This document shows positions 45,160 through 53,034 of a stretch of 64,000 nucleotides of DNA, piece after piece. The notes beneath the pieces are model-generated. The model ran no database searches and was not told the origin of the DNA. It saw only the letters and a list, made by a program, of their open reading frames with translations. Every line of letters starts with the position of its first letter. Position 1 is the stretch's first letter. The position numbers and the translations under genes are program-made. Source of the stretch: JANQIO01 sp038746745. GTDB taxonomy: Bacteria; Pseudomonadota; Gammaproteobacteria; Pseudomonadales; Halieaceae. The DNA is taken from positions 1-64,000 of the forward strand of contig JBCDKJ010000001.1 of NCBI GenBank assembly GCA_038746745.1, read 5' to 3'.

Positions 45160-45831
45160 ATGGCACGCCCCGTTGATCTGGCATGTTTTGACGCGCGCTT
45201 TCTGGCTTTGCTGCGCCGCTTCCCAAATCAGGTCACGCCTAACGCCTGTCTGGTAATGCCGGCACCTGATGCCAGTGGCGCGCTGGTATTCGCGGCCAGT
45301 CACAACCATCACTACCTGCTGTTTCATGACCCTCAGGGCTTCAGTGACGGCGTCTATGAGTTCGGTTTGCCGGAGGACTTTTTTGAAGCCGTCAGCGTGC
45401 AACATATGGCGGGAGGCAATATTGAGCCCGGGGTTCGGCTGGCGCTGTCCAATGTTGATTACCGTCTCTACTACGGGACGGACAACCATAGAATGTACGA
45501 GCCCAGCGCAGACGAAGAAATCGCTTTTAACTGGTCCGCGCGCATAGCGCCGGCGCAGGACGCATTGCGCGATGCTTTCGATGCTATTTTGTATCTGCAC
45601 CAGAACGGAAATAGCGTGCCGGTTGAGCAGAGTCTGAGTGCAACCTACTTCAGTGAAGTCAATTTCATACGCGGGCAGCTGGCCAGGCATTCTCCCGTTG
45701 CTGTGCAGCATCGCTGGATTCGCTTACCCGATGATAGTGTGCGCTGCCTGTCTCAGTTTAATGCGGCCAGCCCTGAGCCAGCGCATGTGCACGCGCTGGT
45801 TTGTGTGGATGCAGACATGGCTTTAAGTTAA
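45160..45831 (+). CDS. hypothetical protein
   Basis: No family recognised. The 223-residue protein is soluble, with no signal peptide or membrane span. It looks like a mixed alpha/beta fold; the stretch RLALSNVDYRLYYGTDNHRMYEP is Tyr-rich. ATG 45160 has AGGAG 9 bases upstream, so it is likely a real gene. No operon partner is evident: chpB diverges from it and a 193-bp gap follows. Confidence 0.65.
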   Translation: MARPVDLACFDARFLALLRRFPNQVTPNACLVMPAPDASGALVFAASHNHHYLLFHDPQGFSDGVYEFGLPEDFFEAVSVQHMAGGNIEPGVRLALSNVDYRLYYGTDNHRMYEPSADEEIAFNWSARIAPAQDALRDAFDAILYLHQNGNSVPVEQSLSATYFSEVNFIRGQLARHSPVAVQHRWIRLPDDSVRCLSQFNAASPEPAHVHALVCVDADMALS

Positions 45832-46024
45832 ACGCTGTATCCATCCTCACGTCCACGTCCACCCTATATCCAAACCAACTCGTGCAGCATTCCTGACCGT
45901 CGTACCTTCGTTTTTATCGCTGCAAACGGCCGATTTTGTGAAGATCATCAAAGATTCCGCCCCCTCGCGTGGACGCAACTGGGCTTGAAACGCATGCTTC
46001 CTCTCAGCGAAGAGGAGAAACGCG

Positions 46025-46297
46025 GTGCGTGGTTTTAATGAACGTCAGCTGAAACAGCTGGTAGAGAAGAATACCGTTAAGCGTCCTAAAGTAGAGGCGC
46101 AGTCAGCCGGCTACCAGGTGTACTTTGACTTGGGGCAGAGGCTGCACATGGCCGGCGAGGCCAAAGACGCCGACGGCACGCTGACGACCTTTCGGGGTTC
46201 TCCAAAACGGTTTCGCAGCCATCGTACTCTCATTCAAAATATGAAGAAGTTGGGCATAGCACGCTGGGAGTGCGAGCTGGGCCAGTCTGAGGACTAG
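46025..46297 (+). CDS. small hypothetical protein, basic
   Basis: Unrecognised 90-residue protein. GTG 46025 is supported by GAGGAG seven bases before it. It is rich in Lys/Arg at the N-terminus (LKQLVEKNTVKRPKVEA) and has a C-terminal KRFRSHRTLIQNMKKLGI segment, which could form a strand plus amphipathic helix. The stop overlaps the convergent folD stop by four bases. Confidence 0.65.
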   Translation: MRGFNERQLKQLVEKNTVKRPKVEAQSAGYQVYFDLGQRLHMAGEAKDADGTLTTFRGSPKRFRSHRTLIQNMKKLGIARWECELGQSED

Positions 46298-47139
46298 GCG
46301 ATAGCGCTCTCGCCCGCCGCGACGCACTGATAAATCAATGTGTTGATGGTCATGGGGCCGACGCCTCCCGGTACCGGTGTGTACGCAGAAGCGCGGTCCA
46401 CTACAGCATCCAATTCAATGTCGCCGATGCCGCCTGGATGGTAGCCAGCGTCTATGACTACCGCATCATCTTTTATCCAGTCAGCGCGAATAAACTCAGG
46501 CTTGCCTACAGCCCCCACGATGATGTCTGCCCGTGAGACCAGGCCAGCAAGGTCCTGGGTCCTGGAGTGGCAGATCGTTACCGTGGCGTTTTGTTGCAGC
46601 AACATCATCGCCATCGGTTTCCCGAGAATTGGGGATCGCCCCACGACAACCGCATGCTTGCCTTCTATTGGAATGGCGTAATGCGCCAGCATGCGCATGA
46701 TGCCCTGGGGGGTGGCGCAGCCGTAGGCCGGCTCACCCATGGCCATACGACCAAAGCCCAGGCAGGTCACCCCGTCGACATCCTTTGCAAGACTGATCGC
46801 GTCAAAGCAGGCGCGCTCGTTGATCTGCTCAGGCACAGGATGCTGTAGCAAAATGCCGTGGACGTGCGGGTCAGCATTCAGTGTTTCTATCTGCTTAAGA
46901 AGCCGTTCCGTGGTGGTTTGTGCTGGCATCTCAACCGCCACCGACTCCATGCCGATACGTCGGCAGGCATTGCCTTTCATCTTAACGTAGGTAGCTGAGG
47001 CAGGGTCTTCGCCCACAAGGATGGTCGCCAGAATGGGCGTTTCGCCGCCAGAACGTTCTTTAATGATGGCAACTCGCGCCGCCAGCTCCTGTTCTGTGTT
47101 CGCGGCGAGTGTTTTACCGTCCAGGACCATGGCAGACAT
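46294..47139 (-). CDS. folD: methylenetetrahydrofolate dehydrogenase/cyclohydrolase
   Basis: Bifunctional C1 enzyme: oxidises methylene-THF and hydrolyses methenyl-THF. Seen: YVKMKGNACRRIGM with the catalytic lysine, QHPVPEQI, and the Rossmann segment VVVGRSPILGKPMAMML. ATG 47139 (MSAMVLDGK) gives 281 residues, as usual. The frame is open upstream, but those extra 75 codons come from antisense tRNA-Pro sequence (the GVEGFEPPTSC-type artefact) and are not part of the protein. Confidence 0.97.
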   Translation of the reverse strand: MSAMVLDGKTLAANTEQELAARVAIIKERSGGETPILATILVGEDPASATYVKMKGNACRRIGMESVAVEMPAQTTTERLLKQIETLNADPHVHGILLQHPVPEQINERACFDAISLAKDVDGVTCLGFGRMAMGEPAYGCATPQGIMRMLAHYAIPIEGKHAVVVGRSPILGKPMAMMLLQQNATVTICHSRTQDLAGLVSRADIIVGAVGKPEFIRADWIKDDAVVIDAGYHPGGIGDIELDAVVDRASAYTPVPGGVGPMTINTLIYQCVAAGESAIA

Positions 47140-47212
47140 TATGCTCTTTCCTTTGCTAGAAAAGCTGATTATCTCACGCGCGCGGCGGCACAGAAAACCA
47201 GCCCCGCTCAAA

Positions 47213-47241
47213 TTGACGGCCCGAGGGGGCATCGGTATGAT
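47213..47241 (+). promoter_or_regulatory. strong promoter of the tRNA cluster
   Basis: TTGACG (47213-47218), 17-bp spacer, TATGAT (47236-47241), and a GC-rich discriminator right after it (TCGCGC), as in stringently controlled stable-RNA promoters. Transcription would start near 47248, about 30 bases before tRNA-Pro. Confidence 0.75.
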
Positions 47242-47277
47242 TCGCGCTCCTGAAAGCTCGGTGCTTTCGGGACCTGT

Positions 47278-47354
47278 CGGGGTATAGCGCAGTCTGGTAG
47301 CGCGCCTGCTTTGGGAGCAGGATGTCGGGGGTTCGAATCCCTCTACCCCGACCA
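47278..47354 (+). tRNA. tRNA-Pro (UGG)
   Basis: A 77-nt cloverleaf with CGGGGTA/TACCCCG acceptor stem, anticodon loop TTTGGGA (anticodon TGG), TTCGAAT T-loop and encoded CCA end. First of three tRNAs in the same direction. Confidence 0.97.
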
Positions 47355-47403
47355 ACCATTTCATTCTCGAGGTGTAGAGTACTCGATGGTTGGTCTCTTT
47401 GTT

Positions 47404-47480
47404 GGTGGCCGTAGCTCATCAGGTAGAGCACCGGATTGTGGCTCCGGAGGTGGGGGGTTCGAGACCCCTCGGCCACCCCA
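47404..47480 (+). tRNA. tRNA-His (GUG)
   Basis: A 77-nt cloverleaf counting the extra G(-1) opposite C73 that marks tRNA-His. Anticodon loop TTGTGGC gives GTG. T-loop TTCGAGA, encoded CCA end. Confidence 0.97.
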
Positions 47481-47527
47481 GTAGTTTACAGAGAGTAGAT
47501 TCCGCGCCCTCATCTACTGTCCGTGTA

Positions 47528-47580
47528 CTGCCCGTGGCTCGGCTGGGCGAGACTGGCGCTTGCTATGCCCGAGTCGGCAG
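47528..47580 (+). pseudogene. tRNA-like remnant between tRNA-His and tRNA-Arg
   Basis: GCCCGTGGCTCGGCTGG closely resembles the 5' acceptor and D-arm of the downstream tRNA-Arg (GCCCGTAGCTCAGCTGG). The block CCTCATCTAC precedes both (47508-47517 and about 47598-47607). No matching T-arm or acceptor 3' strand follows, so it appears to be a decayed or partial duplicate. Confidence 0.45.
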
Positions 47581-47605
47581 ATAATAATTTGCTCGTCCTC
47601 ATCTA

Positions 47606-47682
<77 letters not shown>

Positions 47683-47684
47683 CT

Positions 47685-48698
47685 TCAGAGCGCCAGTTCT
47701 GCCATCGTCCGCAGCGTGTCTTTTTCCCCAAAGAACAGCAGCGACGTCACCGGTGAGTTACGCCAGTCCTGCAGCTTTTCGGCAATGCGCTCGCGTGGAC
47801 CGCAGAGCGAAATTTCATCGGCGAAAGCAGACGGTACTATTTCAATGGCCTCGTCGCGTTTGCCCTCGAAAAACAGGTCCTGAATCTGATCAGCCTCGTC
47901 CGCAAATCCCATTCTGGCCATAAGTTCTTTATGGAAGTTCCGCTGTTTGGAGCCCATGCCGCCAATATAAAAACCCAGCATCGCTTTGACCGGCTGCAGG
48001 GCGGCCTCAACGTCGTCGTTTATGCAGACCATTGCACCGGCGGCAATCTCGAAGCCAGGCCTGGCGTGTGCGATCTGATCGGCATATACCTCCTGTCGGT
48101 AGGGGGAGTAATACAGCGGGAGCCAGCCATCGGCAATCTCTGCAGTTTGCGTGACATTCTTAGGGCCTTCCGCACCAATGAAAATCGGCACATCAGCGCG
48201 CCGGGGATGGGTGATCGGCTTCAATGGTTTGCCCATACCCCATGAGCCCTCCCCCGTATAGGGCAGCGGATAGTGTTCCCCGTCATTGGTAACCGGCGCT
48301 TCCCGGGCCAGCACCTGTCGGATAATGCTCACGTACTCACGGGTTCTTGATACCGGCTTCGAGTAGGGCTGTCCATACCACCCTTCGACCACCTGCGGGC
48401 CTGAGACACCCAGCCCCAACATCATTCTGCCTTGCGACATATGGTCCAGGGCAAGGGTTGCCATAGCGCAGGCCGTCGGGGTGCGTGCACTGAGCTGTGC
48501 AACGGACGTCCCCAGTCGAATTTTGCTGGTATGCGCGCCAATCCACGCCAGCGGCGTAAAGGCGTCGTTGCCCCAGGATTCTGCCGTCCATACGGAGTCA
48601 AAGCCAAGAGCTTCAGCTTCCTGAGCAAGCTCTACGTGCGACTCTGGATACAAGGCGCCCCAGTAGCCCAGTTGCAGCCCCAATTTTAAATCGCCCAT
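47685..48698 (-). CDS. LLM-class (luciferase-like) flavin/F420 oxidoreductase
   Basis: A (beta/alpha)8 barrel protein of the bacterial luciferase-like family, 337 residues. It shows the expected N-terminal LGLQLGYWGA, the SVWTAESWGNDAF segment and GRMMLGLGVSGPQVVEGWYG. Members near this in actinobacteria use F420; whether this one uses F420 or FMN cannot be told from sequence alone. It ends 3 bp from the tRNA-Arg, a classic spot for gene gain, but codon use does not look foreign by eye. Confidence 0.82.
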   Translation of the reverse strand: MGDLKLGLQLGYWGALYPESHVELAQEAEALGFDSVWTAESWGNDAFTPLAWIGAHTSKIRLGTSVAQLSARTPTACAMATLALDHMSQGRMMLGLGVSGPQVVEGWYGQPYSKPVSRTREYVSIIRQVLAREAPVTNDGEHYPLPYTGEGSWGMGKPLKPITHPRRADVPIFIGAEGPKNVTQTAEIADGWLPLYYSPYRQEVYADQIAHARPGFEIAAGAMVCINDDVEAALQPVKAMLGFYIGGMGSKQRNFHKELMARMGFADEADQIQDLFFEGKRDEAIEIVPSAFADEISLCGPRERIAEKLQDWRNSPVTSLLFFGEKDTLRTMAELAL

Positions 48699-48731
48699 AT
48701 CGGTTCATCCCTGAGAGTTGCCAAGCCGCAG

Positions 48732-48737
48732 TATAAT
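48732..48737 (+). promoter_or_regulatory. candidate -10 element for moaC
   Basis: Perfect TATAAT 28 bp before the moaC start in the short divergent gap with the oxidoreductase gene. No fitting -35 box was found. Confidence 0.3.
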
Positions 48738-48765
48738 GCAGGCTCACCGGCGCGGAGCAAGCAGT

Positions 48766-49248
48766 ATGACGGAGCTAACGCATATTGATAGGGCGGGGGA
48801 GGCACACATGGTTGATGTCGCCGACAAAGCTGTAACCGAACGTGTAGCGGTAGCCACTGCAAGCGTCTACATGGAAGCTGCTACCCTCGCGCAGATCGAA
48901 TCAGGGGGCCATAGCAAAGGGGACGTTTTTGCGGTTGCGCGCATTGCTGGCATCCAAGCTGCCAAACGCTGTAGCGATCTGATACCGCTCTGTCATCCGC
49001 TGCCCTTGAGTGCTGTTAGCGTAAAGCTAGCCGTGGACACTGATAACAGCCGTGTGCGTATTGAAACTCTGTGTAAGGTTGCCAATCGCACCGGCGTTGA
49101 GATGGAGGCGCTGACGGCAGCCTCCGTGGCTGCGCTGACCATTTACGATATGTGTAAGTCGGTGGACCGCGGCATGGTCATTGCTGAGGTGAAACTGGTG
49201 GAAAAACGCGGCGGCGCATCTGGCGACTGGACGAGCGCAAAGCGATGA
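48766..49248 (+). CDS. moaC: cyclic pyranopterin monophosphate synthase
   Basis: Acts after MoaA in molybdenum cofactor synthesis to form cPMP. The 160-residue protein shows KGDVFAVARIAGIQAAKRCSDLIPLCHPLP and the C-terminal AALTIYDMCKSVDRGMVI motifs. ATG 48766 (MTELTHIDRAG) is preferred over an in-frame ATG 16 codons earlier. It overlaps moaD by four bases (ATGA). MoaA is not in the window. Confidence 0.96.
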   Translation: MTELTHIDRAGEAHMVDVADKAVTERVAVATASVYMEAATLAQIESGGHSKGDVFAVARIAGIQAAKRCSDLIPLCHPLPLSAVSVKLAVDTDNSRVRIETLCKVANRTGVEMEALTAASVAALTIYDMCKSVDRGMVIAEVKLVEKRGGASGDWTSAKR

Positions 49249-49496
49249 TAACGGTGCTGTTCTTTGGGCGGTTGCGCGAGCAATTGGGTGTCGACGCTTT
49301 GGATATAGCGGCAGGGCAGGCGGGCCCGACAGTGGCGACGCTGCGTCAAAGTCTGATGAATCGCGGCACTATGTGGTCGGAAGCACTGTCGGTGCAAAAT
49401 CTGCTGTGCGCGGTGAATCAGGTACAGGCTCTACATGATGCTGCGGTAAAGGATGGAGATGAGGTCGCTTTTTTTCCGCCGGTGACCGGAGGCTGA
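49245..49496 (+). CDS. moaD: molybdopterin synthase small subunit
   Basis: Ubiquitin-like sulfur carrier of 83 residues that ends in the required Gly-Gly (PPVTGG), where the thiocarboxylate forms. Overlaps moaC (ATGA) and is 4 bp before moaE; the three genes form one unit. Confidence 0.94.
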   Translation: MITVLFFGRLREQLGVDALDIAAGQAGPTVATLRQSLMNRGTMWSEALSVQNLLCAVNQVQALHDAAVKDGDEVAFFPPVTGG

Positions 49497-49500
49497 GTGC

Positions 49501-49950
49501 TTGACCGAGGTGCGCATACAGACTGAAGACTTCAATGTCAGCGACCTGCAGCAACGGCTGACTGCGGGGCGGACGGCGAGTGGCGCAGTTGCCACCTTCG
49601 TCGGGCTGGTCAGAAGCACGCAATCTGCAGAAATCCAAAAAATGCTGCTGGAGCACTACCCGGGTATGACCGAGCGCAGTATTCAGGCCATTATCGACCG
49701 CGCAAAAAAACGCTGGTCGCTACTGGGTGTGCAGGTCGTCCACCGTGTTGGCTCCTTGCTGCCAGGCGAACAAATTGTCTATGTTGGCATCTGTTCCATG
49801 CACCGCAGCGATGCCTTTGCTGCCTGCGAATTTGTCATGGACTACCTCAAGACCCGCGCGCCATTCTGGAAGAAGGAGTATACCGCCAGCGGTGAACACT
49901 GGGTGGAGGTGCGTTCTAGCGACGAAGTAGCAGCGGCGCGCTGGGACTAG
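49501..49950 (+). CDS. moaE: molybdopterin synthase large subunit
   Basis: Catalytic subunit that converts cPMP to molybdopterin with MoaD-thiocarboxylate. The 149 residues contain VATFVGLVRS, LEHYPGMTERSI, RVGSLLPGEQIVYVGICS and KTRAPFWKKEY, all family hallmarks. The start is probably TTG 49501, with GGAGG eight bases before it (49488-49492); no closer ATG or GTG in frame keeps the N-terminus. Confidence 0.95.
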   Translation: MTEVRIQTEDFNVSDLQQRLTAGRTASGAVATFVGLVRSTQSAEIQKMLLEHYPGMTERSIQAIIDRAKKRWSLLGVQVVHRVGSLLPGEQIVYVGICSMHRSDAFAACEFVMDYLKTRAPFWKKEYTASGEHWVEVRSSDEVAAARWD

Positions 49951-49997
49951 TCCAACTTCCCCGATTTGAGGGATGCCGGTGTCGGGGATGCGCTGTG

Positions 49998-50003
49998 TAT
50001 AAT
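49998..50003 (+). promoter_or_regulatory. candidate -10 element for the flavin reductase gene
   Basis: Perfect TATAAT in TGTGTATAATCC, 28 bp before the start codon. The preceding TG is consistent with an extended -10. No good -35 at 17 bp. Confidence 0.35.
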
Positions 50004-50031
50004 CCGCGCCTTCAGCAAACAGGGACTGACA

Positions 50032-50511
50032 ATGAGCTTTGACAGCCGCGATTTTCGGAATGCACTGGGCAGATTTGCCACAGGCGTATGTGTTATCACC
50101 GGTGAGACACCGTCGGGTGATGCGTTTGGAATGACGGTGAACTCATTCGCGTCTGTATCGCTGGAACCGCCACTGGTATTGTGGAGTCTGCAAAACAATT
50201 CCGAGATGTACGAAACCTTTGAGCACTGCACGCGCTGGGCAGTAAATATTTTGCGTCTGGATCAGCAGGAACTTTCCAACCGGTATGCGAAAAAGGGCGA
50301 CCACAGCCTCGCGCCAGAACATCTGGAGCAGGGTGCCTGCGATATGCCTGTGCTGGCAGATAGCCTGGTTAGTCTGGAGTGTGAGCTTGAGGCGCGCTAC
50401 CCCGGCGGTGATCACGTGATTCTGGTAGCCCGCGTGCTGGGTATGACCGAACGGGAAACCGCTGACCCGCTGGTTTTCTGCAACGGCGGCTATGCCGCAC
50501 TGGCGGGCTAA
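50032..50511 (+). CDS. flavin reductase-like domain protein
   Basis: Small FMN-binding split-barrel protein of 159 residues, of the type that reduces flavin with NAD(P)H for a partner monooxygenase or acts on its own. Seen: FATGVCVITGETPSGDAFGMTVNSFASVSLEPPLVLW, the FMN-binding signature. ATG 50032 starts the domain; a longer frame upstream is unlikely. No partner monooxygenase lies adjacent, though the luciferase-like enzyme at 47685 and the P450 cluster are near. Confidence 0.88.
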   Translation: MSFDSRDFRNALGRFATGVCVITGETPSGDAFGMTVNSFASVSLEPPLVLWSLQNNSEMYETFEHCTRWAVNILRLDQQELSNRYAKKGDHSLAPEHLEQGACDMPVLADSLVSLECELEARYPGGDHVILVARVLGMTERETADPLVFCNGGYAALAG

Positions 50512-50519
50512 CGCTCTCG

Positions 50520-51053
50520 ATGAAGTTTTGCAGTCAGTGCGGATCTGCGTCAGTTGCTTATCGGGTGCCTGAAGGTGACGATCGACCGCGCTATGTCTGT
50601 GATGACTGCGGCTTTATCCATTACTCGAACCCCCGCGTCATTGTGGGCTGTGTCCCTGAGTATGAAGGACGAGTGCTGCTATGTCGTCGCGCGATTGAAC
50701 CCCGCCTGGGTCTGTGGACGCTGCCCGCGGGTTTCATGGAAAACGGTGAAACCACCCTGGAGGGCGCTACCCGCGAAACCTGGGAGGAGGCGCGTGCGAA
50801 GGTTGCCAATCAAGAGCTCTATCGGCTATTCGACGTGCCCGGCATCAACCAGGTGTATATGTTTTACCGAGCCGATATCGTCGATGGCGAATTTGGCGTA
50901 GGCCCTGAGTCCGCTGAGGTCGATCTTTTTGAAGAATCTCAGATTCCCTGGGACGACATAGCGTTCCCCGCCGTCTTCCATACGCTGCGTGAGTACTTTC
51001 ACGACCGGCGTGAAGCCCACTGGCCTGTGCGTGTCTCTTCGATTCACCGGTGA
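50520..51053 (+). CDS. Nudix hydrolase with N-terminal zinc ribbon
   Basis: A 177-residue protein: four-cysteine zinc ribbon (C4, C7, C27, C30), then a Nudix domain with GFMENGETTLEGATRETWEEA. The last part of the Nudix box has Arg where Gly is common, as in several zinc-ribbon members. Substrate unknown; likely a nucleotide diphosphate derivative such as an ADP-ribose or NADH type. The stop overlaps the rmuC GTG by four bases. Confidence 0.88.
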   Translation: MKFCSQCGSASVAYRVPEGDDRPRYVCDDCGFIHYSNPRVIVGCVPEYEGRVLLCRRAIEPRLGLWTLPAGFMENGETTLEGATRETWEEARAKVANQELYRLFDVPGINQVYMFYRADIVDGEFGVGPESAEVDLFEESQIPWDDIAFPAVFHTLREYFHDRREAHWPVRVSSIHR

Positions 51054-52447
51054 CTGATCCCGATATTCAGCTGCTTACCGCCTGCGCTGCGGGCCTGCTG
51101 TTGGGTGGCTTGTTGGTGGGGCTTTGGCTGGCACAGCGTTACCAGCGACGAGAGCAGGCTGCTCAGCTAGAACATGCCAATGAGCTAGCGGAGCTGCGTG
51201 AAGCCTATGCCAGGCTGGAGGCTAAGCAGAGCGCTGAGAGTAGGGCTTCAGAGGAGAAGCTCGATATGCTCAAGGCTGCGCGAAAGCAGCTAGAGGATGA
51301 ATTCAGTGTCCTTGCCAATCGAATTTTCGAAGAAAAAAGCCAGCGCTTCCTGAAAACCAATAAGGATACCCTGGAGACCACGCTGGGCCCGCTCAAGACT
51401 CAGCTCAAGGACTTTAAAACCCGGGTTGAAGACGTTTATGAGCGAGAGAGCCGTGACCGGCTTTCATTAATGCATGAACTCAAGCATCTGAAGCAGCTCA
51501 ATCAGCAAATGTCAGAGGACGCGGTCAATCTTACGCGGGCTCTGAAAGGAGACAAGAAGACCCAGGGTAACTGGGGAGAAATTGTGTTGGAGCGCGTGCT
51601 TGAGGAATCTGGCTTGCGCAAAGGACATGAATACGAAACGCAATTCAGCGCGCGCTCAGCAGAGGGCCAGCGACGTCAGCCGGATGTGGTAGTGCGACTG
51701 CCGGAGGGTCGGGACATTGTCGTTGACGCCAAGGTCTCTCTGGTGGCTTATGAACGCTATGTCACCAGTGAGAACGAGACCGACAAGCAGGCAGCTCTGG
51801 TGGAGCACGTGCAGGCAGTAAGACAGCACATTCAAAGCCTTAGCGTTAAGGGCTATGAAGGGTTGCAAGGCATAAACAGCCTGGACTTTGTGCTGCTGTT
51901 TATCCCGATCGAGTCTGCTTTTATGGCGGCCTTTGATGCAGAACCTGCTATGTTTGCCACCGCCTACGACAAAAACATCATTGTAGTGAGCCCCACAACG
52001 TTGTTGGCGACTTTGCGAACAGTCCAGACCCTTTGGCGCTATGAGCATCAAAACAGGAACGCCGAAAAAATCGCGGCGCAGGCCGGTGCTATTCATGATC
52101 AATTTGCACTGGTGCTGGAATCCCTCGAAGAACTGGGTCGACATATCGAAAGGGCGCAGGATAGCTGGGACAAAACGCGTCAACGCATGGCAACCGGTCG
52201 TGGAAATCTGGTCAAGCGGGTGACTGACCTGGAAAAGCTCGGTGCACGCACAAAAAGATCGATACCGGACGCGATTCAGGCCACTGCCGAGAGCGATGAG
52301 CATGACGACGCAGAGGGTCCACTTTTGGACAGTGCTTCCGAGGATGTCTCACAGAGTGGTTTTTCAGAGAACAACAGTCCAGAGAACAACAATCCGGAGA
52401 GCAACAATTCAGAGAGCAACAATTCGGACAAAGACGCTACAAAATAA
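51050..52447 (+). CDS. rmuC: DNA recombination protein RmuC
   Basis: RmuC limits recombination at inverted repeats in E. coli; it has a nuclease-like fold. The 465 residues have an N-terminal membrane anchor (about 5-25), a long coiled coil to about 165, and the RmuC core (NWGEIVLERVLEESGLRKG, RQPDVVVRLPEGRDIVVDAKVSL, DFVLLFIPIESAF). The C-terminus is odd: four 5-residue repeats (ENNSP, ENNNP, ESNNS, ESNNS) from a 15-bp tandem array. Confidence 0.95.
   Translation: MTDPDIQLLTACAAGLLLGGLLVGLWLAQRYQRREQAAQLEHANELAELREAYARLEAKQSAESRASEEKLDMLKAARKQLEDEFSVLANRIFEEKSQRFLKTNKDTLETTLGPLKTQLKDFKTRVEDVYERESRDRLSLMHELKHLKQLNQQMSEDAVNLTRALKGDKKTQGNWGEIVLERVLEESGLRKGHEYETQFSARSAEGQRRQPDVVVRLPEGRDIVVDAKVSLVAYERYVTSENETDKQAALVEHVQAVRQHIQSLSVKGYEGLQGINSLDFVLLFIPIESAFMAAFDAEPAMFATAYDKNIIVVSPTTLLATLRTVQTLWRYEHQNRNAEKIAAQAGAIHDQFALVLESLEELGRHIERAQDSWDKTRQRMATGRGNLVKRVTDLEKLGARTKRSIPDAIQATAESDEHDDAEGPLLDSASEDVSQSGFSENNSPENNNPESNNSESNNSDKDATK
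52367..52426 (+). repeat. four 15-bp tandem repeats at the 3' end of rmuC
   Basis: Units GAGAACAACAGTCCA, GAGAACAACAATCCG, GAGAGCAACAATTCA and GAGAGCAACAATTCG, exactly in frame. The 15-nt period then continues in different sequence across the stop codon into the leader of the peroxiredoxin gene. Confidence 0.9.
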
Positions 52448-52479
52448 AGACGCTCAACCAAAAATACGTCTTCTATAGG

Positions 52480-52539
52480 CTCTTCACGTAAAGACACCTT
52501 ACATAGAGACCCTTTACCTAAAAACCCTTTACCTAAAAA
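52480..52539 (+). repeat. 15-bp repeat array in the leader of the peroxiredoxin gene
   Basis: Two perfect units CCCTTTACCTAAAAA (52510-52524 and 52525-52539) are preceded by two degenerate copies at 52495-52509 and 52480-52494 that agree at 10 and 11 of 15 positions. The array ends one base before the AAGGAG that serves bcp, so it forms most of the 5' untranslated region. Confidence 0.8.
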
Positions 52540-52557
52540 CAAGGAGAAACAGACAAG

Positions 52558-53034
52558 ATGGCATTTCCCAAAGTTGGCAATATGGCACCGGCGTTCAGCT
52601 TGCTCGATCAAGATGGAAATAAGGTCAGCCTGAAAGACTTCCGAGATAAGAGTAATGTAGTGCTGTATTTCTATCCCAAAGCGATGACACCGGGCTGCAC
52701 CAATCAGGCCTGTGGTATCCGCGACAGCCAGGCAGACTACAAAAAGGCTAGCACGGTAGTGCTGGGTGTTAGCCCGGATCCCGTCGCCCGGCTGGGGAAG
52801 TTCATCGAAAAGGAGGGCCTCAATTTCACTCTATTATCCGACGAAGACAAGGCTGTGACTGAAAAATATGGTTGCTGGGGCATGAAGAAGTTTATGGGAA
52901 GAGAATCCATGGGCGTCTTGCGAACCACGTTTATCATCGGCAAAGACGGCAAGCTAAAGCATATTATGGATAAAGTGAAAACGAAGAGTCACCACGAAGA
53001 CGTCCTCGCGGTCATTAAAGATCTGGGTATTTAA
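52558..53034 (+). CDS. bcp: PrxQ/Bcp-type thiol peroxidase
   Basis: Peroxiredoxin that reduces hydrogen peroxide and organic peroxides. The peroxidatic cysteine is C47 (MTPGCTNQ) and the resolving cysteine C52 is five residues on, the arrangement of alpha-helical PrxQ proteins. YGCWGMKKF and the C-terminal VKTKSHHEDVL also fit. The 158-residue length is normal. AAGGAG lies about 12 bases before the ATG, behind the repeat array. Confidence 0.95.
   Translation: MAFPKVGNMAPAFSLLDQDGNKVSLKDFRDKSNVVLYFYPKAMTPGCTNQACGIRDSQADYKKASTVVLGVSPDPVARLGKFIEKEGLNFTLLSDEDKAVTEKYGCWGMKKFMGRESMGVLRTTFIIGKDGKLKHIMDKVKTKSHHEDVLAVIKDLGI

Noticed and set aside
47140..47364. N-terminal extension of folD by 75 residues
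   Set aside because: It reads through antisense tRNA-Pro sequence and yields the familiar GVEGFEPPTSC artefact; the folD family begins at the Met at 47139.
52276..52611. A 111-residue minus-strand ORF with five-residue repeats (LLSEL, FLGKG) over the rmuC-bcp junction
   Set aside because: Its pentad pattern follows directly from the 15-nt DNA repeats and appears in other frames too; it overlaps two real genes and has no start-site support.
47685..53034. Genomic island inserted at the tRNA cluster
   Set aside because: No integrase, no attachment-site repeat of the tRNA 3' end and no obvious composition change; moaC-E, rmuC and bcp look like normal chromosomal genes.
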